Shown one piece after another: positions 63,382-64,000 of a stretch of 64,000 nucleotides of DNA. The notes under the pieces are model-generated. The model saw only the letters and a list, made by a program, of their open reading frames with translations, made no database searches and was not told the DNA's origin. The stretch comes from Corynebacterium glucuronolyticum DSM 44120 (GTDB taxonomy: Bacteria > Actinomycetota > Actinomycetes > Mycobacteriales > Mycobacteriaceae). Both the position numbers and the translations under genes were made by a program. Location of the stretch: positions 1,178,001 through 1,242,000 of the forward strand of contig NZ_CP047452.1 in NCBI RefSeq assembly GCF_030440595.1. Reading direction: 5' to 3'. Numbering within the stretch: position 1 is the first letter of the stretch; each line of letters opens with the position of its first letter.

Positions 63382-64000
63382 ATGCACGTCGCAGTCATGG
63401 GTGCCGGTAGTTGGGGGACAACAATGGCAAAGGTTGCAGCCGATGCTGGCAACACGGTGACCCTCTGGGCGAGGAGGGAAGACGCTGCCCGGAGGATCCA
63501 GATTACGCGTGAGAACAGCGACTACCTTCCGGGGCTCACGCTGCCACCTTCAGTCACGGCAACGTCGTCGGCAGAGGAGGCGGCCACGGGTGCAGACATC
63601 GTTATTCTGGGTGTGCCGTCGCAAAGCCTACGAGGAAACCTCGAGCAGTGGACCCCCTTCCTAGGTACGAGCACCCTCATCCTTTCGCTTGCGAAAGGCG
63701 TTGAGCACGGGACAGGCCTGCGGATGAGCGAGGTCATCGCCACCGTGACCGGACACCCTAGTGACAAGATTGCGGTCCTGTCAGGACCCAACCTGGCCCG
63801 CGAGATCGCGATGGAACAGCCGGCTGCCACGGTGATCGCGTGCTCCGACCACTCGCATGCCAAGGTCATCCAAGCAGCAGTGAGTGCCCCGTACTTCCGT
63901 CCGTACACGGTGACCGATGTCATCGGGGCGGAGCTGGGAGGCGCATGTAAGAACGTCATCGCACTCGCTTGCGGTATGGCTGTGGGTAAGGGGCTAGGCG
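63382..64000 (+). CDS. gpsA: Glycerol-3-phosphate dehydrogenase [NAD(P)+], N-terminal part
   Basis: Runs off the window after 206 codons. The N-terminal dinucleotide motif is [19 protein letters not shown], and [24 protein letters not shown] and the catalytic Lys region [18 protein letters not shown] follow. It reduces dihydroxyacetone phosphate to sn-glycerol-3-phosphate for phospholipid synthesis. ATG 63382 begins [15 protein letters not shown] lies 12 bases upstream. Confidence 0.96.
   Translation, partial: MHVAVMGAGSWGTTMAKVAADAGNTVTLWARREDAARRIQITRENSDYLPGLTLPPSVTATSSAEEAATGADIVILGVPSQSLRGNLEQWTPFLGTSTLILSLAKGVEHGTGLRMSEVIATVTGHPSDKIAVLSGPNLAREIAMEQPAATVIACSDHSHAKVIQAAVSAPYFRPYTVTDVIGAELGGACKNVIALACGMAVGKGLG

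Overview
The window looks like chromosome of a Corynebacterium. The grounds are the gene neighbourhoods (lysE/lysG divergent; ilvD; an attenuated ilvBNC operon with a short Leu/Val/Ile-rich leader peptide; serA; leuB; gltX; ltbR divergent from leuCD; mutT1-like divergent from gpsA; ugpAEBC in that exact order), a small PorH-like porin polypeptide, and moderately high GC with many compact hairpin terminators. No species is assigned.

Layout. 1-10.9 kb: end of gatB, a YkvI-family transporter, an aldo/keto reductase, lysE/lysG, a glutathionyl-hydroquinone-reductase-like gene broken by one in-frame TGA, DoxX, a GT87 mannosyltransferase, ilvD and a PH-domain membrane protein. 11-15 kb: ilvBNC with leader peptide and attenuator. 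15-25 kb: small P-loop kinase, zinc-type CDF exporter, a DUF262 (GmrSD-type) protein, a large lipoprotein, serA, a small secreted protein, leuB and a FAH-family hydrolase. 25-28.3 kb: isochorismate synthase, gltX, tRNA-Gln and tRNA-Glu. 28.3-42.7 kb: a 14.4-kb segment bounded by two identical tRNA-Glu(CTC) genes in direct orientation. It holds a YwqG/DUF1963 gene, the PorH-like gene, ugpAEBC, two decayed genes (a DUF3427 helicase and an FGGY kinase), a metallophosphoesterase and thrC. 42.8-51 kb: DEDDh exonuclease, LysR regulator with a TDT transporter, a TPP riboswitch ahead of ykoEDC, and two more small P-loop proteins. 51.4-57.7 kb: an insertion-sequence nest. A complete IS21-family element sits in the end of an IS481-like element, and two internally deleted IS481-like copies flank a gene that is a tandem duplication of a TetR/WHG regulator. 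58-64 kb: ltbR, leuCD, a phosphatase/arsenate-reductase-like gene whose catalytic Cys is Ser, a NUDIX plus histidine-phosphatase protein, and the start of gpsA.

Together the window is dominated by branched-chain amino acid synthesis (ilvD, ilvBNC, leuB, leuCD) with visible control by attenuation and probably LtbR. Serine, threonine and lysine functions, thiamine-precursor uptake and glycerol-phosphate-type uptake lie in between. I found no CRISPR array and no complete prophage. The items most worth a second look are the duplicated TetR protein between complementary IS deletions, the Cys-to-Ser phosphatase-like protein, TTAAC-type repeats at exact 11-bp spacing at three loci, and the DUF262 protein with an altered HNH-like motif.
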